22,418 bases of DNA from Rhodoferax sp. UBA5149 (GCF_002413825.1 NZ_DHXT01000229.1:4469-26886); one strand, 5' to 3'. Counted from the stretch's first letter, positions 6,665 through 14,386 are shown. The notes: generated from the sequence alone by a model not told the origin. Numbers and translations: made by a program.

Positions 6665-7663
6665 TTGCCTGATGCGCTGTACCCGCCGCTGGAGCCCTTT
6701 GCGTCCGGCTGGCTCGATGTGGGTGATGGCCACCGAATTTACTACGAGCAATGCGGGGAAACCGAGGGTTTACCCCTGATTTTTTTGCACGGAGGCCCCG
6801 GCAGTGGCTGCTCGCCACGGCATCGCCAGCTGTTTGATCCAGTGCGCTGCCGCGCCGTTCTCTTCGACCAGCGGGGCTGTGGCCGCAGCCTGCCCCGGGG
6901 GGCGCTGCATGCCAACACCAGCGACCATCTGGTGGCCGACATCGAGCGTCTGCGCCAGCATTTGGGTATTGCGCGTTGGCTGGTCGTGGGCAGCTCGTGG
7001 GGCGCGGGACTGGCGCTGGCCTATGCGGCGGCCCACCCCGCGTCCTGCCTGGGGCTGGTGTTGCGGGGGGTGTTTCTGGGACGGACCTCGGATCAGGACT
7101 GGTTTTTTCAGCACGCCGGGCAGTTCTTGCCCGATGCCTGGGCGGCGCTGGCACAGCGGGCTCCGCTGGCCGCGCGCGGGAACCTGCTGCGCTGGCTCAG
7201 TGCGGGCCTGCATGGCGATCAGCCGCAAGAGGCGCTGGCGCGATCCAGGGACTGGGAGGCCTGGGAGGCGGCGCTGTCGCAGCCCCAATCCATGCCACCG
7301 CGGGCTGATCTTCCCGCTGGCGACGCCGCCGCAACGCGGGTGGACAAGTACCGGGTGCAAAGCCACTACCTGATGAATGGCTGTTTCTGGGGCGATGCCG
7401 ACCTGCTGTCGCGGGCCCGCCGCCTGGCGTCGGTCCCAACGGCTATTCTGCATGGCCGCCTGGACTGGATTTGCCGCCCGCAGGCGGCGTGGGAGCTACA
7501 CCACAGTCTGCCAGGCAGTCGCTTGCAGTGGGTGGATGGTTGCGGTCACAGCCCCTTTGAACCGGCCATGGCACGGGCTCTGGCGCAGGCGGTCCTGCAC
7601 CATGCAACGCACGGTCATTTCGCGACGTGGGGACAGCGGTTTCCTGAAGCGGGGTCGGCATGA
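6665..7663 (+). CDS. pip: Proline iminopeptidase (alpha/beta hydrolase, family S33)
   Basis: This enzyme removes N-terminal proline from peptides. The 332-aa protein has the oxyanion motif HGGPGSG (42-48), DQRGCGRS (68-75), the nucleophile elbow VGSSWGAG with Ser111, and the remaining triad members Asp267 (HGRLDW) and His295 (GCGHSPFE). Homology to Pip starts at the first residues (DALYPPLEPFASG), which selects a TTG start at 6665 preceded by a purine-rich AAAAGAGA. An ATG at 6649 is out of frame and stops after seven codons. The stop overlaps the kinase ATG (ATGA), so it is the first gene of a peptidase-kinase-regulator operon divergent from pqqA. No pqqF-type protease is seen here, so a role in trimming PqqA is possible but unproven; a housekeeping peptidase is the alternative. 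Confidence 0.9.
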   Translation: MPDALYPPLEPFASGWLDVGDGHRIYYEQCGETEGLPLIFLHGGPGSGCSPRHRQLFDPVRCRAVLFDQRGCGRSLPRGALHANTSDHLVADIERLRQHLGIARWLVVGSSWGAGLALAYAAAHPASCLGLVLRGVFLGRTSDQDWFFQHAGQFLPDAWAALAQRAPLAARGNLLRWLSAGLHGDQPQEALARSRDWEAWEAALSQPQSMPPRADLPAGDAAATRVDKYRVQSHYLMNGCFWGDADLLSRARRLASVPTAILHGRLDWICRPQAAWELHHSLPGSRLQWVDGCGHSPFEPAMARALAQAVLHHATHGHFATWGQRFPEAGSA

Positions 7664-9018
7664 GTCTGCGACTGCAAGTTAACCTGATCATCACCACCTT
7701 GCTGGGGATTTTTGCCTCGCTGCTGATCGGCTTGCAGATTGACAACACGCGGCGCAGCGTGCACGAGGAAGTTGTTGGAGCCAATGTGGTGGCGATCCAG
7801 TTGCTGTCGCGGATGAACTGGGTGTACGGTTATAGCGGGCTGGAGGGCATGACCGAATTCCTGACCCAGGTCGGCCGGATCCGGTCCAATGAAGTCGAGC
7901 TCTACGACGATCAAGGCCAACTGATCTACCACTCGCCACTGCCGACCTACAAGGCGGGGCGGGAAGCGCCCCAATGGTATTCCGGCATCGTGTCGCCCCC
8001 GCTGGTCCCGAAAGAGATCCGCCTGTCCAACGGGCGCATCCTGTTGCGGGCGGATCCGTCGCGCGCCACGCTTGATGGCTGGGATGATCTGCGCCCCATG
8101 TTGTGGATGGTTCTGGCTGGCTTTGTGTTGTGCAACGTGCTGGTGTATGCCCTGGTCGGGCGGGCGATGAAGCCTCTGCACCGGGTGGTGCAGGGCTTGC
8201 GCAGCATTGCACAGGGGGCTTACGACACGCGCTTGCCTGCATTGTCCGGCCGTGAAGGACGTCTGATCAGCCATGCCTTCAACGGTATGGCACAGTCTGT
8301 GCAGGACAGTGTCCTGGCCAGGCGCCAGGCGCAGGAAGCAACCCAGGCACTGGCCGAGAACCGCGAACTGACACAAATTATCCAGGCGCGCATTGAACAA
8401 GAGCGAGGCGCCATTGCACGTGAACTGCATGATGAACTGGGGCAGCAGGTCACCGCCATCAAGAGCGTGGGCCTGGCCATCGCGCGCCGGGCTGCGGGAC
8501 AGGATGCGTCGATCGAGCAGTCGGCCCGGCTGGTGATGGATTGCGCGGACCAGATCTACGATGGGGTGCACCGGCTGATTTCCAAGCTGCGTCCCCTGGC
8601 ACTGGACCGCTTTGGCCTGCGCGACGCGCTGCAGGACCTGCTGGACGACTGGCGGGAGCCCCACCCCGGCGTTGTCTTGAGCCTGAGGATGAGCGGGCCG
8701 CTCGATGGCCTGGACGATGCGCTGTCCACGGCGGTCTACCGCATTGTTCAAGAAGCGGTCAACAACGCCCTGCGCCACGCGCAGGCCAGTCGCATTGATG
8801 TGAATATTCATGTTTTGGCTGGCTGGCTGCAATTGGAGGTTGCCGATAATGGAGCGGGACGGCTGGAAGCGTTTCAGGCACCGGGCCGCTATGGCGTGCT
8901 GGGCATGCGCGAGCGTGCACAGGCCCAGGGGGGCAGCTTTGACCTCGACCAGATCGAACCGGCCGGTGTGCGGGTCCGGGTCAGCCTGCCGATGACCAGA
9001 CAACAAGAAGGTGAATAG
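7660..9018 (+). CDS. MoxY-like membrane sensor histidine kinase (HisKA_3 type)
   Basis: This 452-aa kinase has one membrane helix at about 7-26, then a periplasmic domain at about 27-147 that resembles the LapD/MoxY N-terminal domain (RSVHEEVVGAN, MNWVYGYSG, VELYDDQGQLIYHSP), and a second membrane helix at about 148-167. A HAMP linker with LRSIAQGAYDTRLP follows, then a NarL-partner type dimerisation domain with phospho-acceptor His257 in IARELHDELGQQ. The ATPase domain shows YRIVQEAVNNALRHA (360-374) and DNGAG (396-400). Such kinases pair with LuxR-type regulators, as in the Paracoccus MoxYX control of methanol oxidation. It overlaps pip by 4 nt and the response regulator by 8 nt. Control of PQQ or quinoprotein genes is inferred from family and position. 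Confidence 0.93.
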   Translation: MSLRLQVNLIITTLLGIFASLLIGLQIDNTRRSVHEEVVGANVVAIQLLSRMNWVYGYSGLEGMTEFLTQVGRIRSNEVELYDDQGQLIYHSPLPTYKAGREAPQWYSGIVSPPLVPKEIRLSNGRILLRADPSRATLDGWDDLRPMLWMVLAGFVLCNVLVYALVGRAMKPLHRVVQGLRSIAQGAYDTRLPALSGREGRLISHAFNGMAQSVQDSVLARRQAQEATQALAENRELTQIIQARIEQERGAIARELHDELGQQVTAIKSVGLAIARRAAGQDASIEQSARLVMDCADQIYDGVHRLISKLRPLALDRFGLRDALQDLLDDWREPHPGVVLSLRMSGPLDGLDDALSTAVYRIVQEAVNNALRHAQASRIDVNIHVLAGWLQLEVADNGAGRLEAFQAPGRYGVLGMRERAQAQGGSFDLDQIEPAGVRVRVSLPMTRQQEGE

Positions 9019-9655
9019 ATTGAAAGTCATGCTGGTAGATGACCACGCGGTGGTGCGCATGGGCTTCAAGCTCTTGCTGCAGGCGTGTGACGACATTGAG
9101 GTGGTGGCGGAAGCCGCCAGCGGGGAAGAGGCCTGCCAGATCTATGAGGCGGCCGCGCCCGATGTGGTGGTGATGGACATTGCCATGGCCGGCATTGGCG
9201 GCATCGAAGCCATCAAGCGTTTGCTGGCCAAGAATGCGAGCACGCGCATTCTGGCCCTGTCCGCCCATGAGGACACGAGCCATCCCAAGCGAGCCTTGCA
9301 GGCGGGCGCGCTGGGCTATCTGTCCAAACGCAGTGCGCCGGAAGTCCTGATCGACGCCATCCGGGCCATCGCCAGGGGGCAGCGTTATCTGGACGCCCAG
9401 ATTGCCCAGCGCATGGCCTTGCAGGATCTCAGTGGTGACAAAGAGCCGATGGAAAAACTCTCGGCGCGGGAGTTCGAGGTGTTTGTCCAGCTCGCGCGCG
9501 GCCAGTCCGTGGCTCAGATTTCGGAGACGCTCAAACTTTCAAGCTCCACCGTGGGCACGCACCTTTACAACATCAAGCAAAAGCTGGGTTTGATCAACCA
9601 GGCCGAAATGACTTTGCTGGCAGTCCGTTATGGGTTGATCGATGTTGCGGCTTAG
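9011..9655 (+). CDS. LuxR/NarL-family response regulator (MoxX-like)
   Basis: This two-domain response regulator is the partner of the kinase directly upstream. The receiver domain (about 3-120) has the acidic pocket Asp10/Asp11 (VDDHAVVRMG), phospho-acceptor Asp56 (VVVMDIAMAG), Ser84 (ALSAHED) and Lys106 (GYLSKRS). The C-terminal DNA-binding domain (about 145-210) has LSAREFEVFVQLARGQSVAQ and SSSTVGTHLYNIKQKLG, a typical LuxR helix-turn-helix. The GTG at 9011 overlaps the kinase end. A TTG at 9020 is attractive because AAGGTG lies 6 nt before it, and would shorten the protein by three residues. Likely targets include the divergent pqq promoter, by inference from context only. Confidence 0.93.
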   Translation: MNRLKVMLVDDHAVVRMGFKLLLQACDDIEVVAEAASGEEACQIYEAAAPDVVVMDIAMAGIGGIEAIKRLLAKNASTRILALSAHEDTSHPKRALQAGALGYLSKRSAPEVLIDAIRAIARGQRYLDAQIAQRMALQDLSGDKEPMEKLSAREFEVFVQLARGQSVAQISETLKLSSSTVGTHLYNIKQKLGLINQAEMTLLAVRYGLIDVAA

Positions 9656-9709
9656 GACCCACGCGAAATTGTGCCATGAAAACGGCTCAAGCCTCGCGGG
9701 GCAGGGTGA

Positions 9710-11203
9710 TCACTGGACGTAACAGCCACAGGTCAGAATCGCATTTTCAATGCGCTCCACGTAGACAGATTTTTCTCTGATCTCAGTGGTCACGGGATGT
9801 GCAAACTTGTAACGCACCCAGCCGGAAGCCTTGTTGGCGACGGTCGCTATCATGTCGCGAACATAGGGCTTGCCGTCTGGGTCCTTGATGTTGATCGCTT
9901 CCGCACCATCGAAATGGCGATTGGTCCCATGCGCAAGTACGACACCATTCATATCGTAAATGGCGATGTAGAGATCCTTGTTGAGCAACTGACTTTTGTT
10001 GAGTTTTTTGACCTCTTGCACCAGCGCAGGCAGACCTTGTTGCCGCGCTAACGCTAGCGCTTGCCTGACCAGTTCCTGCGCCTCTTCTGCGTTGCCGATT
10101 TCCGAGCCGAGGTTGAAATGCTCGACGGCGTGCGCCAGTGCCAAGGCGCTTTCATTGAGCGATGAGGCTGATTTCAGCGCACTCTCTACCAAGGTGGAAT
10201 TTTCCTGAAGGATGCCATCGAACTGGGCAACCGCCATATTGACCTGTGCGATCCCGGCGCTCTGTTCCTGGCTGGCGGTGGCGATGCCGCTCATCAGCGT
10301 GGCGACCTCCTTGATGGAGGTGACGACATCGCCCATCGTTTTTCCAGCATTGTTGACCAGCTTGCTGCCGGAATCGACCTTGTTCACAGAGTCGTTGATG
10401 AGGGTCTTGATTTCCTTGGCAGCTTCTGCCGAGCGCTGCGCCAGACTGCGAACTTCGGCAGCCACCACTGCAAAACCGCGTCCCTGTTCACCGGCGCGTG
10501 CTGCTTCCACTGCGGCATTGAGCGCCAGAATATTGGTTTGAAACGCGATGCCATCGATGACGCTGATGATGTCAACGATCTTGTGCGAACTCTGCTTGAT
10601 CGACTCCATGGTGGCCACAACGCGCCCCACTTCCTGGCCTCCTTTTGTCGCATGATCGGACGCGGCGCCCACCAGAAGATTGGCCCGGACCGAATTCTCG
10701 GTGTTTTGATTGACGGTAGCCGTCAGCTGTTCCAGTGAGGCACTGGTCTGCTCCAGCGAACTTGCCTGCGTTTCGTTGCGCGATGAGAGTGCCGTATTGT
10801 CGTTGGTGACACGCCGGGAGATGGTTTCGATGGCGACGGAGCTGTTGCGTACTTCGCGCACGAGGTTGAACAGGTTCATGCTGGTGTCCTCCAGCGCTTG
10901 GCGCATCTCGCCGACCTCACCGAGCGCCAGTTCGGAAAACTTACCCGTCAAATCGCCAGTGCTGATTTGCTTGCCGACCGTTACCGCCTCGCGCAACTGT
11001 TTTACCAGACTGCGGTGCATCCACCGGGTAGACAGGACGACGCACAGCACTGCGATCAAAGCTACGCTGATGCCCACCACGCGTTGAATTCCCTCTGTAT
11101 TGAGTACGGCCATGAGACTAACGGCGACAAGCGCACACACGACGATGGCGCCGTTGAGGAACAGGAGCGAATCAATCTGAATTTTTGCAAAAGGGTTTCG
11201 CAT
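9710..11203 (-). CDS. Methyl-accepting chemotaxis protein with C-terminal Cache domain
   Basis: This 497-aa chemoreceptor has an unusual order. Two closely spaced membrane helices (about 13-34 and 43-59) leave no room for a periplasmic ligand domain. A HAMP region (about 60-115) and a long coiled-coil signalling domain follow, with the conserved hairpin tip IDGIAFQTNILALNAAVEAA (216-235) and GRGFAVVAAEVRSLAQRSA. After the signalling domain, residues about 375-497 match the single-Cache (sCache_2) pattern: LVRQALALARQQG, LYIAIYDMNGVVLAHG, DPDGKPYVRDM, SGWVRYKFAHPVT and EKSVYVERI. That places the probable sensor in the cytoplasm. A ribosome-binding site AAGGAA lies 7 nt before the ATG. No C-terminal CheR-binding pentapeptide is present. 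The gene is convergent with the response regulator. Confidence 0.93.
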   Translation of the reverse strand: MRNPFAKIQIDSLLFLNGAIVVCALVAVSLMAVLNTEGIQRVVGISVALIAVLCVVLSTRWMHRSLVKQLREAVTVGKQISTGDLTGKFSELALGEVGEMRQALEDTSMNLFNLVREVRNSSVAIETISRRVTNDNTALSSRNETQASSLEQTSASLEQLTATVNQNTENSVRANLLVGAASDHATKGGQEVGRVVATMESIKQSSHKIVDIISVIDGIAFQTNILALNAAVEAARAGEQGRGFAVVAAEVRSLAQRSAEAAKEIKTLINDSVNKVDSGSKLVNNAGKTMGDVVTSIKEVATLMSGIATASQEQSAGIAQVNMAVAQFDGILQENSTLVESALKSASSLNESALALAHAVEHFNLGSEIGNAEEAQELVRQALALARQQGLPALVQEVKKLNKSQLLNKDLYIAIYDMNGVVLAHGTNRHFDGAEAINIKDPDGKPYVRDMIATVANKASGWVRYKFAHPVTTEIREKSVYVERIENAILTCGCYVQ

Positions 11204-11287
11204 AGGCCATTCCTTATGTGGGACGTTTCGGGATATATGTCATTCTTGATTTTGACCGATACGCATTGCCTTGCGAGTCAATGGGTG

Positions 11288-11890
11288 TCAAAAATCCATT
11301 GACAAGCCAAGCGCGTGAAAAACCTTGATTGCCGCCCAGGCGTCGTTGGCGGAATAGACGATCTGGCTTTCCGACAGCTGCCGGTTGGCCCAGTTCGAGG
11401 TGGTGGCCTTTCTCGACTTTAAAAAACGCCGGTTGAACACCACCGCCACGGCGCCTCTGACGCCGAGCTCTTTCACGTAGCCTTTTTCCCTGAAAACCAC
11501 ATTGAGGTCGAGCACGTTTTTGGGTCGTACGCCCAAAGTGCGCATGATTTGCACATGGTCACCGGCCAGGCCAAATCCAACCTTGGCAATGCTGTCTGCT
11601 ACCAGCAGCTGAGAAACAGTCTCGCAGCACCCCGCGTCATGCAGTTGGAAGACATAAGCCTTGTGCAGCGTGGAAAACTGCACGACGTGCGGCCCCTCGG
11701 ACACTTCCGCTTTGGCAAAGGTCGGTTTGGACTCGGTATCGAAGCCCAGCACCGTGCTGGCGCCCAGCGCAAGGAATGCGACTTCGGCCTCCTGCCGGGT
11801 GGAAACCACCACGATATCGCCCAACCCGAGTCGGCTCAGGGGTTCAAGCGCTGCTATTTCATCTTTGGTCGGCGACGGTAGACGCGGCAT
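11288..11890 (-). CDS. DEDDy-type 3'-5' exonuclease domain protein
   Basis: This 200-aa protein is one stand-alone 3'-5' exonuclease domain of the RNase D/WRN type. Exo I is GFDTESKP (Asp51, Glu53), Exo II is VGFGLAGDH (Asp111) and Exo III is YSANDAW (Tyr179, Asp183), giving a full set of metal-binding residues. No HRDC or helicase domain is attached, so it is shorter than RNase D. Whether it acts on RNA or DNA cannot be read. The frame extends upstream to 12058, but homology begins at ATG 11890, which starts 4 nt after the stop of the preceding unknown membrane-protein gene, suggesting coupled translation. Confidence 0.88.
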   Translation of the reverse strand: MPRLPSPTKDEIAALEPLSRLGLGDIVVVSTRQEAEVAFLALGASTVLGFDTESKPTFAKAEVSEGPHVVQFSTLHKAYVFQLHDAGCCETVSQLLVADSIAKVGFGLAGDHVQIMRTLGVRPKNVLDLNVVFREKGYVKELGVRGAVAVVFNRRFLKSRKATTSNWANRQLSESQIVYSANDAWAAIKVFHALGLSMDF

Positions 11891-11894
11891 GGGC

Positions 11895-12482
11895 TTATTT
11901 CTTCTTGCCGAGGGCGACGCGGAACTCCTCCAACAGGGCTTCATAGTCGGTAGCGTCGCCGTAGTCCAGAAACCGGTTGTAGTGGGAGTGTGTGCCCAGG
12001 ATCTTTTGAGCGTGTTTGATCGGGCAAAAGTAACTTTCGGTCCGGGCCAGGATCTCACTCATATAGCCAATGAGTCCGCTGCCATAGGCACAGTAGGTGC
12101 AATGGAATTTCTCGATGAAATTGAGGTAGGCGAGGTGTTGCCGGTCGAACACGATGTAGTCGGAGCGTCGCACTCTGGTGATGCCGTAAATCGGGAAACA
12201 GGTGAACTGGTAGAAGCTGACACACAGGTCCAGCATCATTAGCGGGAACACCATCGCGTAAATGATGGGGCCGGTGATCAGGTTCTGCGGGCGGTTGGTG
12301 ACAAGCCACCGAAAGAAATTGGTCTTGAGTTTGCGGTGCGCTTCTTTCACAGAGCGTTCGAACTCCACCCGCTTGCCCTTGATCTGGAAGAACATCTTGT
12401 TCTCTTGTTCGTTGACTGCATTGCGCAGATCATTTTCAAGCGCTGCCATTTGGGCAAGTATCTGGGTAATTCGTTCGTTCAT
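11895..12482 (-). CDS. Conserved-looking hypothetical membrane protein with Cys motif
   Basis: This 195-aa protein of unknown function starts MNERITQILAQ, with an AGGAG ribosome-binding site just upstream. Residues 1-55 are charged and probably a coiled coil. A hydrophobic stretch at about 68-100 (ITGPIIYAMVFPLMMLDLCV and following) could form one or two membrane segments. Then comes a basic turn (TRVRRSDYIVFDRQ) and a distinctive motif: FHCTYCAYGSG (Cys128, Cys131) and YFCPIKHA (Cys153, His157). The CxxC plus C-x3-H spacing suggests metal binding or a redox pair. The C-terminus is acidic then lysine-rich. It lies 4 nt ahead of the exonuclease gene. I do not recognise a named family. Confidence 0.75.
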   Translation of the reverse strand: MNERITQILAQMAALENDLRNAVNEQENKMFFQIKGKRVEFERSVKEAHRKLKTNFFRWLVTNRPQNLITGPIIYAMVFPLMMLDLCVSFYQFTCFPIYGITRVRRSDYIVFDRQHLAYLNFIEKFHCTYCAYGSGLIGYMSEILARTESYFCPIKHAQKILGTHSHYNRFLDYGDATDYEALLEEFRVALGKKK

Positions 12483-12582
12483 GGGACTCCTGTAGCGGCA
12501 ATGGATGCCGGCTCAATGGGGGCGCAAAGGCCAAGTATCAGGGGCGTTTTTAGCTCCTGGCCCACGTGGAATGGGTGCTATG

Positions 12583-12601
12583 TGCTATTGAAGCGATAGC
12601 A
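12583..12601. repeat. Short palindrome of GCTAT-N7-ATAGC type, intergenic
   Basis: TGCTAT (12583-12588) and ATAGCA (12596-12601) form a 6-bp inverted repeat around 7 nt, in the 131-bp gap between the NlpC/P60 gene and the unknown membrane-protein gene. A GCTAT also occurs just before it (12577-12581). The arm sequence and 7-nt spacer match the palindrome inside prpE (15695-15711), so both may belong to one dispersed repeat type. Confidence 0.4.
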
Positions 12602-12613
12602 ATTAGTTTTGAA

Positions 12614-13192
12614 TCAGCGTACCGCTGCTTCAGCCACTGGGAGGGCCTGAGGCGCTGGGGTCTCTGGCGCGGCGGTTTGCACCCGACGGGCGCCGTCAAA
12701 ACGGTGGTTCCAGTACGCCAAGCCCATGTCTTCCACCCGCACTTCGGCACCGGGTTTGGGGGAATGAATGAATTTACCTTCGCCCACATAGATGCCGACA
12801 TGGCTGAAAGCGCGCCGCATGGTGTTGAAAAAAACCAGATCGCCGGGTTGTAGGTCGGCTCGCTCTATTTTTTGGGTGGCGGCAGCTTGCTGCTCGGCTT
12901 TACGCGGCAGGATCAGGCCCAGGGTTTGCTCAAACATGGCTTTGACGAAGCCGCTGCAGTCGAAGCCGGTTTCCACCGTATTGCCGCCACGCCGGTACGG
13001 CACGCCGAGAAAGCCCATGGCCGTGAAAACCAGTTCAGACGCTTTTTCGCTGACCGACTGGCGCACATGGTCAATTCGCGCCAACAGGCCTTTGTCAGCG
13101 AGGAATCGATCCATGTCATCGCCCGTCCCGGCTGGACTGGCATGTGCACTAAGGGCAAACAAAAAGGCAACTAGGGCGGCGGGGATTCGCAT
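12614..13192 (-). CDS. Exported NlpC/P60-family peptidoglycan hydrolase
   Basis: This 192-aa secreted cysteine peptidase is predicted to cut peptide bonds in cell-wall peptidoglycan. A signal peptide spans about 1-18 (IPAALVAFLFALSAHA, cleavage near Ala-Ser). The NlpC/P60 domain (about 52-165) has GVPYRRGG, the catalytic Cys79 in GFDCSGFV, His131 in FSHVGIYVGEGKFIH and the third active-site position His143. LQPGDLVFF is the usual core strand. A Pro/Ala-rich tail (about 172-190) follows. There is no SH3 or LysM wall-binding domain. No ribosome-binding site precedes the ATG, and the promoter sits immediately upstream. It is divergent from acuI. Confidence 0.92.
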   Translation of the reverse strand: MRIPAALVAFLFALSAHASPAGTGDDMDRFLADKGLLARIDHVRQSVSEKASELVFTAMGFLGVPYRRGGNTVETGFDCSGFVKAMFEQTLGLILPRKAEQQAAATQKIERADLQPGDLVFFNTMRRAFSHVGIYVGEGKFIHSPKPGAEVRVEDMGLAYWNHRFDGARRVQTAAPETPAPQALPVAEAAVR

Positions 13193-13199
13193 GGCGGGT

Positions 13200-13229
13200 A
13201 GGATACTTGCAGTTCAAGCGCCGTGTCAA
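13200..13229 (-). promoter_or_regulatory. Sigma-70 promoter of the NlpC/P60 gene, leaderless position
   Basis: On the minus strand a perfect -35 TTGACA (complement 13224-13229) is followed by an 18-bp spacer and TATCCT (complement 13200-13205). The -10 box ends 7 nt before the ATG at 13192, so transcription should begin within a base or two of the start codon. This agrees with the absence of a Shine-Dalgarno site. Confidence 0.55.
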
Positions 13230-13291
13230 GTTAAAGCGTTTTTTAAATTAACCGCGTAACTTGTTGATTTTTATATATTTTCAAGGTTTAT

Positions 13292-14272
13292 ATGTTCAAG
13301 GCATTGTTGTTGGAAAACGCCGACGGGTTCAAGGCATCGGTTCAGCAGGTGGACGAATCGCGGCTGCCGCCGGGCGATGTGACCGTTGCCGTTGCTTACT
13401 CCACCCTGAATTACAAGGACGGACTCGCCATCACCAACAAGGGCCCGGTGGTGCGAAGCTGGCCCATGGTGGCGGGTATCGATGGTGCCGGCACGGTGAT
13501 CGAGTCCAGCCATCCGGACTGGAAGGCGGGCGATGTATTTGTTCACAATGGTTGGGGCGTCGGTGAGGCGCACTGGGGCTGCCTGAGTGAGAAAGCACGG
13601 CTCAAGGGCGATTGGCTGGTCAAGTTGCCGACCGTATTTACCCCGCGCCAAGCCATGGCCATTGGCACGGCGGGTTATACCGCCATGCTGTGCGTCTTGG
13701 CGTTGGAAGACCATGGCGTCAAACCGGACGCGGGTGAAGTGCTGGTCACCGGCGCCACCGGCGGTGTGGGCAGCGTGGCGATCGCCTTGTTGGGCAAACT
13801 GGGCTATACCGTGGTGGCGGTCACGGGCAAAGCGGGTGAGGAAGCGTATCTCAAGTCGCTGGGGGCCAGCAGCATCGTGGATCGGGCGCTCTTGGCCAAT
13901 CCCGGCAAGCCGTTCCAGAAAGAGCGCTGGGCGGCGGTGGTGGATGCCGTCGGTTCGCACACCCTGGCCAACGCCCTGGCCCAGACACGTTACGGCGGTG
14001 TGGTGGCCGCCTGCGGGCTGGCGCAGGGCATGGACTTGCCCACGACGGTGATGCCCTTCATTTTGCGTGGCGTGACGCTGGCGGGCATTGATTCGGTCAT
14101 GGCGCCGCTGGCCAAACGCAAGCGCGCCTGGGAGCGCTTGGCGCAGGACCTCGACGCCACCCTGCTGGAGTCGATGATTCAAGAGGTTTCGCTTGAAGGT
14201 GCCATTGACAAGGCGCATGAGTTGATGGCGGGCAAAGTGCGGGGCCGGGTGGTGGTTAAGACCGGCCTTTGA
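13292..14272 (+). CDS. acuI: AcuI/YhdH-type acrylyl-CoA reductase (NADPH)
   Basis: This 326-aa protein is a zinc-free medium-chain dehydrogenase/reductase of the YhdH/YhfP branch, whose studied members (AcuI) reduce acryloyl-CoA to propionyl-CoA with NADPH. Visible features are the N-terminal MFKALLLE, YSTLNYKDGLAIT (36-48), GIDGAGTV, IGTAGYTAMLCV, the nucleotide-binding VTGATGGVGSVA (about 152-163) and the closing GRVVVKTGL. Length is typical. AAGG lies 5 nt before the ATG. The 99-bp upstream region is very AT-rich compared with its surroundings, as expected for a divergent promoter region. The downstream prpE makes the same product from propionate, supporting a propionyl-CoA role. Confidence 0.9.
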   Translation: MFKALLLENADGFKASVQQVDESRLPPGDVTVAVAYSTLNYKDGLAITNKGPVVRSWPMVAGIDGAGTVIESSHPDWKAGDVFVHNGWGVGEAHWGCLSEKARLKGDWLVKLPTVFTPRQAMAIGTAGYTAMLCVLALEDHGVKPDAGEVLVTGATGGVGSVAIALLGKLGYTVVAVTGKAGEEAYLKSLGASSIVDRALLANPGKPFQKERWAAVVDAVGSHTLANALAQTRYGGVVAACGLAQGMDLPTTVMPFILRGVTLAGIDSVMAPLAKRKRAWERLAQDLDATLLESMIQEVSLEGAIDKAHELMAGKVRGRVVVKTGL

Positions 14273-14386
14273 GTTTGGGTTGCGGGGTCAGGCCCGGCTA
14301 GCGGCAACGGGTGACTGCAGATCGCGGACACCTGCGGTTTAATCAGCCATTGCTCGAATTAGCTCAACCTCTCCAGAAAGTTTGCC

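Noticed and set aside
6649..6672. A seven-codon ATG frame just before pip as a leader peptide
   Set aside because: It has no ribosome-binding site of its own and no meaningful codon pattern; it merely overlaps the TTG start region of pip.
7615..9096. A 493-codon minus-strand frame opposite the sensor kinase
   Set aside because: The plus-strand kinase has all expected motifs; the reverse frame is a codon-bias shadow rich in Gln, His and Arg.
9656..9709. Possible bidirectional terminator between the response regulator and the chemoreceptor
   Set aside because: Only a weak 3-4 bp GC pairing (GCC/GGC) is visible and there is no T-run on either strand.
10047..10062. GCTAGCGCTT-like repeat core within the chemoreceptor gene
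   Set aside because: The encoded LALARQQG segment fits the normal Cache-domain helix, so no inserted repeat is needed to explain it.
11891..12058. Upstream extension of the exonuclease frame into the preceding gene
   Set aside because: The extension overlaps the unknown membrane-protein gene in another frame and has low-complexity Trp/Ser/Thr-rich content; homology starts at ATG 11890.
13271..14218. A 315-codon minus-strand frame opposite acuI
   Set aside because: Antisense to a well-supported enzyme, without domain features or a ribosome-binding site.
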